Part shown: one piece after another, positions 10,337-20,800 of the stretch
Layout of the letters: each line of letters begins with the position of its first letter
How positions within the stretch are numbered: position 1 is the first letter of the stretch
Assembly (NCBI GenBank): GCA_032821775.1
Contig: JAVLRN010000016.1
Span: 535,932-599,931 of the forward strand
Source of the DNA: Sanguinoderma infundibulare
Lineage: Eukaryota > Basidiomycota > Agaricomycetes > Polyporales > Polyporaceae
DNA length: 64,000 bases
Direction of reading: 5' to 3'
Translations under genes and position numbers: made by a program
The notes under the pieces: model-generated
Databases searched by the model: none
What the model saw: only the letters and a program-made list of their open reading frames with translations
What the model was told of the DNA's origin: nothing

Positions 10337-12185
10337 ATGTTTCAGCTTTCAATTATCAAGGTCATTCTCCTGTGCTATTCGTGAATGTCAGACTAATCTC
10401 CACCATTTTACCCTCCAGGACACCGTAGCTGTGCACCCATCTCAGTTCGGCTTACCCCCAGAGGAAGCCATCACGAATGAACTCAACAAAAAGTATGCCA
10501 ACCGCGTTCTGCATGACGTCGGGTTGGGTATATGCGTCTTCGACATCGCGGAGGTAGGAGAGGGGAAGATCCGATACGGAGATGGTTGTCTGTGGTACAA
10601 GGGTAGGTGAGTTGCTCACATCTGGAAAAGGGAGGGGGGGGAGTTTGTTTTCTCTGTGCGTTCCTTCACCGCGGGTTTCAGCGGACACATGGTACCCCCG
10701 TTGGAAGCTATAGTAGGGCACTGGTGTCCTGCGGCAATCTGCCATGCCTACTCTTTCGTCGTCTGTGTCGGTGCGTCATGCACCGCCTGGAGCGGGTCAT
10801 TCTGTCTTCCACATATCGCTCTTTAGACGCACCAGTCCCTCATCTCCACATGTCACCCCGACAGTCTAAGAATTGCATTCATGCGTTCTTGTCTTCTGTC
10901 AATACGCTGCCCCGGACATGCCGGTGACCTCGGCCCACGCTAGTTGGGCGTAGGCCGAGATCTGCGGCGACGCGCAGGTGATTGAGAACAAATGCTTCAC
11001 GCATTCGGTTCGGCGCGGGTCTTGTACGCCCTTCGCGAGCGGCTTTAGGCGCAACACCCGATATGCAGTGCTACACATGTATGCACGGAGTTGGTAGGTG
11101 CCGCTTTGAAGTGCGAGACGTCCTGCGATGTTCATATTGAAACCTCAATAGGCGTCCTTCTATTGTGGCCTCATTCAGATCAAGGGCGACCAATGTCGAT
11201 GATTCTGCGGCACAAGCTTCGTTGAGTTTTGAGCGATTAAGCGAAAATGCGAGCTCTTGAGTCCGCCTAGAATCGAGGTCGTGTTTGACCGTATTAGGGA
11301 GGCTAGAAAGTGGGTATACGAGCATATGCATAATATCTGACTTACACTTGTACTACAAGATACTGAACATAATCTCGTAAGCACCCGATCTCCGACGTCG
11401 GCTCTCTTGGCACGCGCCCACCAGAGATCGCTGCAGTATCATCGCAGAACGCACTTACTCTGCTTGAGTTGAAACCTTTCCTTTTCAGAGGGCCTCCTCT
11501 CTTGTGGCACTCCTGGGAAGCGATCACTAACCTACTGTAGTTGTCTTCCGGTTGACGGTGTTTAGGCCATTTGCGTCCGAGGTTATCCTGGCAAAAGTCA
11601 AATCCTCTGACGAGGACGGAGTGCGGCGTACGTCTCAATCTCGTAATCTCGCATTCTAATTTCTAAATCCAAAATCCCGCATCTGCCAGTGACTGTCGGA
11701 TTCTTCGATGACATTTACGTGCCTCTGGTGTATCTGCCAGAACCGACGGCCTTGTGAGTCCACATCTCACTACATCGCGCCAGGCACGCACTGTGGAGCT
11801 CAAGTTGAAAATACAGTGATCCCAAAGAACGCGCACACTTTTGGCTGCCGGGGTCAGAGGGGGCGTCTTCCCACGAGCTTCTAGACTCCGCGCTGACAGA
11901 CCGGATGTATATCGACGCGGGAGACGTCGTAAGGGTCCGCGTCGAGTCCGACGAGTTTCACGATGACGAGCCGGGCCCGCCCAAGGCACATGAAGGCGTA
12001 CAGCAAATACGGGAGAGTCGCCGACCGCCATACACAATTACGGTGCGCGCAGTTCCGCCGCCGCGGCGAGACGCCATGGGGGTGCGCTGATGCATTGTTA
12101 TTGCCAGTGCTCGATGTCGGAACAAGGGCTCGGTCCTACGTCTTGGTGGAAGAACGCCGGCGTTGAAACGATGGACGAAGGCTGA
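10337..12185 (+). CDS. RPC25: RNA polymerase III subunit C8 (Rpc25)
   Basis: Rpb7-family stalk subunit of nuclear RNA polymerase III, needed for initiation on tRNA and 5S genes. Exons: 10337-10360, 10419-10602, 11541-11627, 11690-11753, 11817-12042, 12108-12185. Phases agree and give 220 residues, the family's length. The N-terminal ribonucleoprotein-like part is recognised by MFQLSIIKDTVAVHPSQFG and NRVLHDVGLGICVFDI, then GDGCLWYKVVFRLTVFRPF across intron 2. The S1-like OB part carries SEVILAKVKSSDEDGVRLTVGFFDDIY and ends TSWWKNAGVETMDEG. Intron 2 is 938 bp against 58-65 bp for the other four, and contains an antisense coding-like relic. The ELNKKYANRV text separates it from Rpb7. Confidence 0.93.
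10899..11394 (-). pseudogene. Antisense coding-like relic inside RPC25 intron 2
   Basis: On the strand opposite RPC25, two open stretches have protein-like composition. One at about 11331-11150 reads SLPNTVKHDLDSRRTQEL...LNEATIEG. The other at 11135-10899 reads NIAGRLALQSGTYQLRAYM...AQLAWAEVTGMSG and then stops. They are in different frames that overlap without a usable intron, so a frameshift is likely. An intron-like segment (GTAAGT...CTTTCTAG) precedes the first stretch. No family was recognised. It could be a small gene nested in the intron, a fragment carried in by insertion, or chance open frames. Confidence 0.3.
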
Positions 12186-13556
12186 GTGGGATCGGAAATG
12201 AAGAAGGTGGCATGTGGGTCATGTGTGGGAAGGTATGATTGTTAATGACTCCTTGCTGCAGCACGGCTGATGCTCCCCGGTCTGGGATAGGTGTAGGTTT
12301 CATATGTTGCTTGAAGGTTTAAAGTTGGTCCCTGTGCGATTGGAGACGTTGCCGTGTTCCGCACTGCGTCCGTACAGCGGGGAGAGCAGCATCGACGTCT
12401 ATGTGGTGGCGGCGATTGACGACTCGTGATCCATGACTCGAGCGTCCATGCTAATCACAGGCATTTTCGGGCACACGGATTCCACAGGAGAGTGGTGCGT
12501 AAGCTCCAACAGTGCCTTTGTGGCTGGATGGTTGACAAGCTGTTTGACCGCCACATCTCTAGGCGGAACACGTATGACGCGCCCGCAGCCGAAACGGGTA
12601 AGAACGGATAGCAACGCGCTGAGCGCCCGGCGTATGTTGGTCAAAGAGGTCGTCATCGGCGACTCGCTAGTAAGTGCTCAGTAAAGTTCGAGGCCGTGAC
12701 CCCGCAATTAATATCGCCTCGTGTGCGTGTTCGAGGGCTCGCCGTACCTGTCGCCCATAACGCGCATGCGGTGTAGCCGCCAGAGATCCCCGTACGCCAC
12801 ACTGACTTACTCCCGATCTATTCGGGCATGCCGCATTGCACCAGCTTTGTCTCGAACCCCGGCAATGTTCAGCCATACGCACCGCACGCTTCCCAGTCAT
12901 CGCAGCAGGTGTGTTCGACGGCAGGATGGTCTATTCACGTCGGCCAGTTGCCAAGTCACCGGGTACATTCGCGAGCCGAACTAAAACGTCGCGAAGCACA
13001 GCGAGCGGAGGCACAGCGGTCGTCCGTTGCCTCTAATTTGCCTCCAATTATCATCCGTTACATCGGCAACACGGCCCTGATGCTTCTATTGCCGGCAGGC
13101 AAGAGCGACAGTGTTCGGGGACAGCGCGCGCCTCGGTACGGTGAAGCTCGGCCAGTTCTGGTCCATCGCCGGACCAAGGGCGGACTGCATTCCTCGGGCT
13201 ATCCGCTGGAGCTTTGGCAGGCGAGCCGCCCAGCGCATCCGTCATCGGGCCTCCACAGCACAAGTCGCAATTCGTGTGCACGCCGGTATTCAAACACCGT
13301 AGCATTAGGATCGCGGCCGACGCTGTCGGGCGGGGTCTACGCCCTTCCCAGCACACGCACACGTCAAGTCCGTGACACCGCCCTTGGCAAGCGGGGCAAG
13401 CGACAAGCCTCCCCCCGTTTCGCATGTGGCTACGAAGGGCAGTATAGAGAGTTGGGAGCTTAACTCTGCATATAAAGGTACGCGTTGGGTCCTGCAGCCC
13501 CCTCAGGCTTCCAGATATCCTCTCCTCCTCACTTATCTCCTTTCCCATTGCTTAGC
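12186..13556. other. Intergenic region and laccase promoter
   Basis: About 1.4 kb between RPC25 and the laccase. A minus-strand open stretch (12399-12656, 85 codons) has coding-like composition but matches nothing I recognise. A TGCACGC site at 13277-13283 fits the metal-response consensus TGCRCNC known from laccase promoters. A TATA box lies at 13471-13477. The rest shows nothing further. Confidence 0.5.
13471..13477 (+). promoter_or_regulatory. TATA box of the laccase gene
   Basis: TATAAAG lies 86 bp upstream of the laccase ATG, in a normal position for a regulated basidiomycete laccase promoter. A CT-rich stretch (13508-13550) between it and the ATG is the likely transcription start region. 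Confidence 0.7.
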
Positions 13557-15858
13557 ATGCCTCTTAGTCGCGTCCTGGTTCGCAACGTCGCCATCCTGTT
13601 CGGGATCGGTAGCGGCGCGTTGGCCGCGATCGGGCCAGTAACGGACTTGGCCATCGTGAACAAGGTCATTGCACCCGATGGCTTTAGTCGCGATACCGTC
13701 CTCGCTGGGGGCACCTTCCCCGGCCCGCTCATCCAAGGCAACAAGGTACTGTTCTTAGCCCTTTGCCGCCGCCGCCGCCGCTGTCGAGAACTCACTGGTA
13801 TGCCTGATGATAGGGCGATAACTTCCGCATCAACGTCATTGACCAGCTTCAGAACGAGACCATGCTCACCGCCACCAGTATCGTGAGTAGAAACACGTCT
13901 TATGGGCGGGATGCCTGGTGCAGAACTTACACTGATCTGCGCATTGCGGCGCTGCACAGCATTGGCACGGGCTATTTCAGCACACCACGAACTGGGCGGA
14001 CGGCCCGGCGTTCGTGACACAGTGCCCGATTTCGAAGGACGATTCTTTCCTGTACAACTTCCACGTACCTGACCAAGCAGGTAAGCAAACACCCACACAC
14101 GGCGTCTTGCGTCGGTGTCGGGAGCAGTACTAACTCCGAAGCCTTAGGTACGTACTGGTACCACAGCCATCTCTCCGCACAGTACTGCGATGGTCTTCGC
14201 GGGCCGCTGGTGGTGTATGACCCCCATGACCCCCTTGCGCATCTGTACGACGTCGACAATGGTGAGTGTCCGAACCCAACTCCTGCAGGCGCGCGTCTGT
14301 GTTGATTCGATGTGATGCTCCGCAGAGGATACTGTCATCACCTTGGCCGATTGGTACCACGCCGCCGCTGCCGTCGTGGTGCAGAGTACTGCTCCCCCGT
14401 ATGTGGCCATAGATGTTTTCTTACGATCGTCCATGCGGCTCATACCTGTCATATAGGCTGCCGAATAGCGTTTTGATCAATGGCCTGGGTCGATGGGTCG
14501 GCAACCCCACTTCCGAGCTTGCTGTCATCAACGTGGAACATGGCAAACGGTCGGTTCATCCTCTTCTTTGTGCGGCCTCACGGATCCTGACATCTTCTTA
14601 AGATACCGTTTCCGTCTCATCAACATCGCGTGTGACCCCTCATTTAATGTCACAATTGACAACCATGCTTTCACTGTCATCGAGGCCGACGGGCAGAGCA
14701 CGCAACCCGTAGAGGCTGACTCGCTCGTCATCTTCGACTCCCAGCGTTACTCCATCGTGGTATGTTCCTGTTCGTCCTCTGGTGTATAATCGCGTCGCCT
14801 TCTAATCTGTGCCCCTTGTTAGCTTACTGCGAATCAAACCATCGGCAACTACTGGATCCGCGTAAACCCCAGCAAGAACGAGGCTGTGGGTTTCGCCAAT
14901 GGGATCAACTCTGCGATTCTGCGATACAAGGGGGCACCAGAACAGGAACCGAACACCACCCAGACGCCTAGCCTGCGGCCTTTGAGCGAGACAGATCTCC
15001 ATCCCCTGACTACGCCCGCCGCTGTGAGTAGTCACCTTGGCTACTCCTTTTGTTAGCAACGTGCTTACTTGAACATTCACTCATTAGCCTGGCAAGCCCT
15101 TCCCCGGCGGTGTCGACCACGCCCTCCACCTCGCCATAGGCTTCAACGGTACCACTGTGCGTTTATGAATTCGAGAGCACTCCGGCGGACGCTGACGTGT
15201 TCCTGTCTTTGTCTGACCAGCAAGAGTTCTCTTTGAACGGGGTCCCATTCGTTCCCCCCGATCTCCCGGTGCTTCTCCAGATCCTGAGCGGTAACCGGAC
15301 GGCTCAATCGCTGCTTCCTCAAGGAAGTGTCTTCACTCTCCCGCGGCAATCCACCGTCGAGCTTTCATTCAATGTTACCGCCTCGTCGGTGGGCGGCCCG
15401 CACCCCTTCCACCTTCATGGCGTAAGCAATTGTCCTTCCCGTTACCATCTGTCGCGCTTATTGAGACCACTGTCATCGTAGCACGCCTTCTCGGTCGTCC
15501 GCAGTGCAGGCAGCTCCGAGTACAACTACGCGAACCCCGTCCGACGCGACACCGTCAGCACCGGCGCACAGGGCGATAACGTCACCATCCGCTTCGTGGT
15601 ACGTCCCAACATCCAACCTTGACTTAAAACGTGCGGAGATAGCTGATCGTCGTCGTTCGCGTTCGCGCTCGTCCGTCTACACAGACCGACAACCCGGGCC
15701 CGTGGTTCCTCCACTGCCACATCGACTGGCACTTGGTGGCCGGCCTGGCCATTGTCTTCGCCGAGGACTCGCAGGACACTGCGGCCGTCAACCCCGTCCC
15801 CGAGTCGTGGAAGGACCTCTGCCCGACCTACTACAGCCATAACCAGTCTCAGTACTAG
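13557..15858 (+). CDS. lcc: Secreted laccase (multicopper oxidase)
   Basis: Extracellular benzenediol:oxygen oxidoreductase that oxidises phenols and reduces O2 to water; in wood-decay fungi it acts on lignin, pigments and toxic phenols. Twelve exons: 13557-13745, 13814-13882, 13960-14080, 14148-14261, 14326-14398, 14457-14549, 14603-14759, 14823-15023, 15088-15156, 15221-15421, 15482-15598, 15685-15858. Phases agree and give 525 residues. A signal peptide (hydrophobic core [13 protein letters not shown]) precedes the mature start IGPVTDL. All four copper signatures are intact: [55 protein letters not shown] and [17 protein letters not shown]. The residue ten after the T1 cysteine is Leu, not the Phe typical of high-potential polypore laccases. 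Several NxT/NxS glycosylation sites are present. It is convergent with kinase copy 1. Confidence 0.96.
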
Positions 15859-16233
15859 GTTTGCGTTTCAGGGGTTAAATTATACCATTCTCTAATCTAC
15901 TATCGTCGCTCTCATTCTTGCTTCATGAACTCTAGTCGATATCTTACATTACGCACGGACTTATCTCGTATTGCTTTGCATAAACGCTGTGATCTTGATG
16001 TTGTACCCTAGCACTCTGCCAATATTGTGGAATCTACTTTGTCCACTTGCACACTCTGCACGGATCTATGACGGAGGGCATGTTTGAGATGGTTGCGACA
16101 CGAATGCTTCGGGAGTACATCAGGAACATCACAACAGGCAGTGGAGGACATTTACAGCACGAGAACAGAGCGACAGCACAGCAAGGTATATCGCAGTCGT
16201 TTGATATGTAACAGCATGATGATGCCGTGTGCG
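15859..16233. other. Convergent gap between laccase and kinase copy 1
   Basis: The 375 bp separates the laccase stop from the kinase stop and should hold both 3' UTRs. It lies outside the repeat unit, so it is single copy in this window. No gene seen. Confidence 0.7.
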
Positions 16234-19014
16234 CTACGTCTTGCGCGCAGGCTTGGGTTTCGCGGGGGACGCCAGGCGACTCGACCGCCTCCGACCCAGA
16301 GCCAACCCGGGAACGTCTTCCTCCTCTTCCGTCGCCGGTGCGGGTCGCGCGCGACTGGTGCGCGGCTTTTTGGCGGACGGTGAGCGGTCTGCCGCTTTCG
16401 CTCCTTTGCGCCCTCTCTTCGTTTCACCGCGGGCTCCCGTCCCCTCGCTATCTCCTTCCCGAAAAGCGTCCGCGGCGACCTCTCCAGACCCAGCGTTTGT
16501 CGGAATAGAGCCTGGATCCAAATCCATCTCTGAAGCCTTGCGCTTGCCACTTGCGCGCGAGGTTGTCGCCATCCGCGGCGGTAGTGGCGCCGCGCGCCGC
16601 TCGCCCTCGCCTTCACCGCCCTCGCCGCCTGTCTCGACATCGCCCGCGGGAACGGCAGGATCTAGGTCTAGGTCCGTCGCGACGTCGTCGAGCTCCGCAG
16701 CGGCGCGCGCCTGCATGTCCTGCGACGGGGCCGGCAGCTCGATGCCCTTGTGTTGCGCGCGCCGTATGACGTCCGCGCGGCGCTGCACAGGATGCGGCAG
16801 CTGGCTGCTCCCCGCCTGACTCGATCCTCCGCCCGCCTCGTCATGCTGGCACTGACTTGCCGGGAAGACGAACATCTCCGGCGAGTCTGCGTCCTCCGCG
16901 GCGACATGCGGAGGCGTTGCAGCGCTGCCGCCTTCGGGAATGGCTGGGAGAGCCTGAGCTTGCGCGGCCTGGGATCGGGTGTCCATGCCGACGTCTGCTA
17001 TGCTCATGCGGCTCAGCGCGACGCCACTGGCGCTGCCAACTGAGCGCACGGAGCGCATGGACATGTCCAGTGCTGCAGACGCCGCTTGGGAGTCGAATTG
17101 GGTTTCTGGGGGCAGGCTGGCGAGCTCCTGGTCTTGCTCTTGGGAGGGTTGGGTGTTCGCGGGCTGGTCGTCGAGCGCGGCGTGTATGGCCGCTTGTTCT
17201 GCGAGCCACGGATGGCCGCGCGCGTCCGTGAGCGTCATGCGCGTTGACGGATCGTAATCCATCAGCTGGCGCATGAAGTCTTCGCCTGTCGGGAGCGCCC
17301 CATGAGATCACGCTCGAAAGAGACACGGGGCGCGAGATATACTGACCGCATTCGCTGACGTTGATCGGTTCCTTGTGGAGGACAGTCCACTCGACTTTGC
17401 GGTTGGCGACCACGGTCGCGATATCGGTACCCTCCGGGAACTCTGCAAAAGGCGTGCAACTCGTGAGCCTGTAACGAGCAGCGGGTCAATGAGAATCGGC
17501 GAGGGCGGCGAGGGCGAGCATCAGGTAAGCAGAAACCATACAATGCGAAAACGATCACGCCGACGCTCCAGCTGTCTACAACCTGGTCGTAGCCATCGTT
17601 CCCCTTGACGACCTCCGGGGCGAGGTATTCCGGTGTTCCGCACATCGTCTGAAGAGCGATGAGATCAAGGCGGGTTGGACGTCGGCGCAGAAAGGAACGC
17701 ACATGGAGGAATGTATGGCTGTCCACCATCTTCGCCAGACCAAAGTCCGCGATCTTCACGATGGGAGGCTTGTCATCCGTGAGCAGGATGTTGTCGGGTT
17801 TGAGGTCGCGGTGCGTGATGCCCATATCGTGCACATACTGTAAGAAAGGGTGAGCGGGAGGCAGAAAAATAGAGAGGTACGGAGGCATTACGTGGAGGGC
17901 CTCGCAAATCTGGTAGGCGAAGTACTGGACTTCCTGCTCCGCTGCCACGGTAATCAGTTGGCGATAAATCTGCCAGATGAGTCGGAAAGAGTTGCGCACG
18001 CAATGCACCGCATTTGTGGAGGTAGCCCAAGAGGTCGCCGCCTTTAACGTATTCCATCACCAGAGCTACAGAGGGCCCCGCATTCAGCACTGACTCAGCG
18101 CTTGGATTTAGACGAGGCCATACGCACACATGCTGTTCGGTTCTATGAATACATCCTTGTACCTGCAGATATTGGGATGATGGAGACGCTTCATAATGTC
18201 GATCTCCCGGAGAAGAGCTTTCTGTTGAATATCGCGCCGATCTCCGAGTAGTCCCTGGCGAAGCCTGTTCTTCTGGAAGATCTTCACCGCGTACCACTCA
18301 CCCTCTGTTCTGTGAAGGGCCTTGACTACAGTCGCGAACGACCCCTTTCCGAGGACGTGTTGGATATCATAGCACTCGTCCAGACTATCCGCTGGTGCTC
18401 CTTGTATCCTCCTCCGGAAGATGAAGCCTGCAAGTGTGGTGAATTCGTATTTCCGAACGACCGCGTAGACTAACGTACGGTAGTCTTCGTGTGCGGTCTC
18501 GATGGGCCGCGCGAGATAGCTGCCAAAGGCAATCTCATTGCCGTCGTGGAGAATACGGGTTTGACGTTTTCCGGGTTCCGAAATCCTTTCGCCGTTGATC
18601 TACGGTGGATCAGTATCAACCGGATCGAACCCCTGAGATGTGCGCTCACGAAGGTGCCGTTGCTGGAGAGGTCTGTGACGGTGACAGCGGATTTCGATAG
18701 GTCTTCGACTCCGTCCCATTGAAAGATGCAATGCTTGCTACCTGGACAGGTCCGTTATTGAATAACTGGGCTCGAGACAAACCACGCCACTTACTAACGA
18801 TCAAACAGTTGGGGAACTGGATGTCGTTGCGCGGTGCTCGACCGACGGTGTACTTTGTCTTGAGCTTGTTGAAGTTGATGCGAGCGACGTTGGGGTTGTT
18901 GGCATTGCAAGGAATGAGAAAGCCCCACAAGCTAGTGTCCTCGACATAGTGGTGCTGAGAAGCTAGTTGGGTTTGGGTGGGAGCCTGAGTCGACTGAGTA
19001 ACGCCGTCTGCCAT
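16234..19014 (-). CDS. CDS1: Chk2/Cds1-type checkpoint kinase, copy 1 (ancestral C-terminus)
   Basis: Nuclear Ser/Thr kinase expected to relay ATM/ATR (Tel1/Rad3) DNA-damage signals to cell-cycle and repair targets. Exons: 19014-18795, 18741-18650, 18599-18479, 18427-18128, 18065-18009, 17941-17892, 17837-17703, 17648-17542, 17468-17347, 17285-16234; phases agree, 751 residues. Domains: SQ/TQ cluster (five sites in residues 6-20, [15 protein letters not shown]); FHA about 53-131 (G58-R59, S74-S75-K-H77, N101-G102, NGERI); kinase about 164-430 with GKGSFATV (171-178), Lys 193, HRDLKPDN (289-296), DFG (311-313), [12 protein letters not shown] (326-337). Thr 326 aligns with the activation-loop Thr of human CHK2. 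The tail holds nine more SQ/TQ sites (446-590), basic NLS-like stretches, and ends [22 protein letters not shown] precedes the ATG in frame, but ATG at 19014 is the start. Only this copy extends left of the repeat boundary. Confidence 0.94.
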
Positions 19015-19908
19015 CACCCTGCAATAGGAACGGACGTGTTGTAGAAGTCTCCGAGGGCAAGCAGGTCAGTCGAGCGAGTGGCGTTGCAGAGCGGGGGAGG
19101 GAGAGGCGTTGACAGGCAGCTCACAGACAGCTTCTTTGCCGAGCCGCGTGGCACAACGGAGTCTCAAAAGAACAATGCCAGCCAGAATGGGCGAGCGAGG
19201 ACGAGGAATAGAGAGCGATAATGTCCTAGGAGAGGTGTACTCGTGATTTGGCAAGAATCCATGCACAGCCCTGTGTTACGAGATGTTCGAGATCGAACAT
19301 ATGTACACCCCGGCTCCCCTTTCCGCCTGCTGGGTTCTGGCGGAGTTGAGCGGGACTTGATCCGCCGGTGACGCAGCAGTGGAGGAACGGAAATCCAAAA
19401 TGAAAGCTTCAAGTTCGACCTGTAGAATCAAGGTTTGTCAAACACATCAATGGTTGTTTCCGATGGTTTCCATCGACTGCGACGATCTCTGAGCAGTACA
19501 AACTTCGGGCTCAGGCTCTCTGCACGGTTTCACCATCTGCACAGCCACAGCGCGCGACGCGATCTGTGCCCATCTCCGCGTCCGCGTCTTCTCCGAGTCT
19601 CTCTCCGACCGTGTATCTCACCTCTCTTCCTCCAACCTCGCTCTCGCTCGTTGTTGGCGTCGGACGCGTCGTGCCACTCGATCGCCCTCGCAATGCCGTC
19701 CCCGACCGCTCTCTGAATCGCTTTGTCCCGTCTCCGTGTTCTCTGCTCGACTCGACTCCCGTGCACGGCTCGACGCCGCGCATATATCCGCTCCGTCACC
19801 AGCATAAACCGATCTACAACGTCCTAGCCGACTCCGTCCGGGCCCTAACCTCTCCGCCGTCATTCTACCGGTCGTCCTCTGCCTGCCGACGCTGCCCATC
19901 CCCACCTT
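19015..19908. promoter_or_regulatory. Kinase copy 1 upstream region and leader of the adjacent degraded gene
   Basis: This divergent region should hold the minus-strand kinase promoter (near 19,015-19,400) and the plus-strand promoter of the degraded gene. The plus strand from 19,500 is very CT-rich and includes a GCATATATCC TATA-like element near 19,787, about 120 bp before an ATG. The same layout lies at 29694-30586, 40443-41339, 51186-52082 and 61929-62825. The copy 2 version is clearly diverged in its first 500 bp. Confidence 0.45.
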
Positions 19909-20800
19909 ATGCCTTCCCCCGCCTCCTACGTCCTAACCGCAACCGGCTGCGAACGCCGCCACCTCGCGGACATCCTCGAGCTCAAGTACCTCATGTCCAT
20001 CCGCGCCAGATGCGCGACAGATAACGTACATCATCAACTGGTACATCGTCGTCACCATCGTCCTCTCTCGTTTAGAGCTCGACAACGTCCTGGACGTGTT
20101 CGAAGTGAGCACGCCCCTTGCTCACCGAGTCTACTGTGACGCTGATCATTGTCCGACGCGCATGCAGCCGTTGCTCGCTAACTTCCGTACTACTTCTCAG
20201 CTCATGGACGTCTCCGGATTCCGGATTCCCCTCCCCCAATAATGAACGCCATTCTACCCCCGAACGCGAACTCCATGCCCACTTGCGCCAGCACCACCCG
20301 CCGCCCTCCGTCCCCGCTCGTCCTGCCCCACCGGTCGCCAGAGGTGTGTATTACAGGACAAGTGCACAAGTACAATACGAGACGGTCTAATCAAAGACCA
20401 GATCCTCGGGGAATAACGCCGGAGACCGAAGAACAAACTAGACGGCACGCGCAGCGGCAGCCCCCCCGCCTCCCTCTTATTTTCGCTCACCCAGAGCGCC
20501 AGCTACACTCCTTCCGGTTGTTCGGCCCTGCGCACAATGCGGATGCGGAGACCGTCAGCACAACACGAACCACTGACCAGACCGACAGAAGGGATGACGA
20601 CGTACCGAAGAAGCTCGCGCGGGGGTGCCCGTCAGGCCGAGGAGGACGGCGGAGAAGAGCCACTGCGGAGCGGGCCCCGTCTGACATGGTCATGGTGAGC
20701 GTTGCCCGAGTTGGGTTGTTCAGCTCATGAGACGTACCAGGACGACGTAGAGGCCGACGCGGACGTCATTTACAGACGCCATATGTCGAATGCTTAGTTG
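19909..20800 (+). pseudogene. Degraded unrecognised gene, unit 1
   Basis: Begins MPSPASYVLTATGCERRHLA and DILELKYLMS, then a deletion joins directly to a hydrophobic stretch TYIINWYIVVTIVLSRLELD and a good intron (GTGAGC...CTGAT...GCATGCAG, about 20105-20165). A Pro/Arg-rich stretch follows. Compared with unit 2 the middle exon sequence is deleted, and a further block near 20,800 is missing. I do not recognise the family. The clean 5' end, consensus intron and copy-specific lesions suggest a formerly real gene. Confidence 0.4.

Noticed and set aside
18066..18127. Frameshift in kinase copies 2-5 caused by a 1-bp difference upstream of LVMEYVKGG
   Set aside because: The difference lies in intron 4, whose donor GTGCGT and acceptor CTGTAG fit the phases and give [16 protein letters not shown] in every copy.
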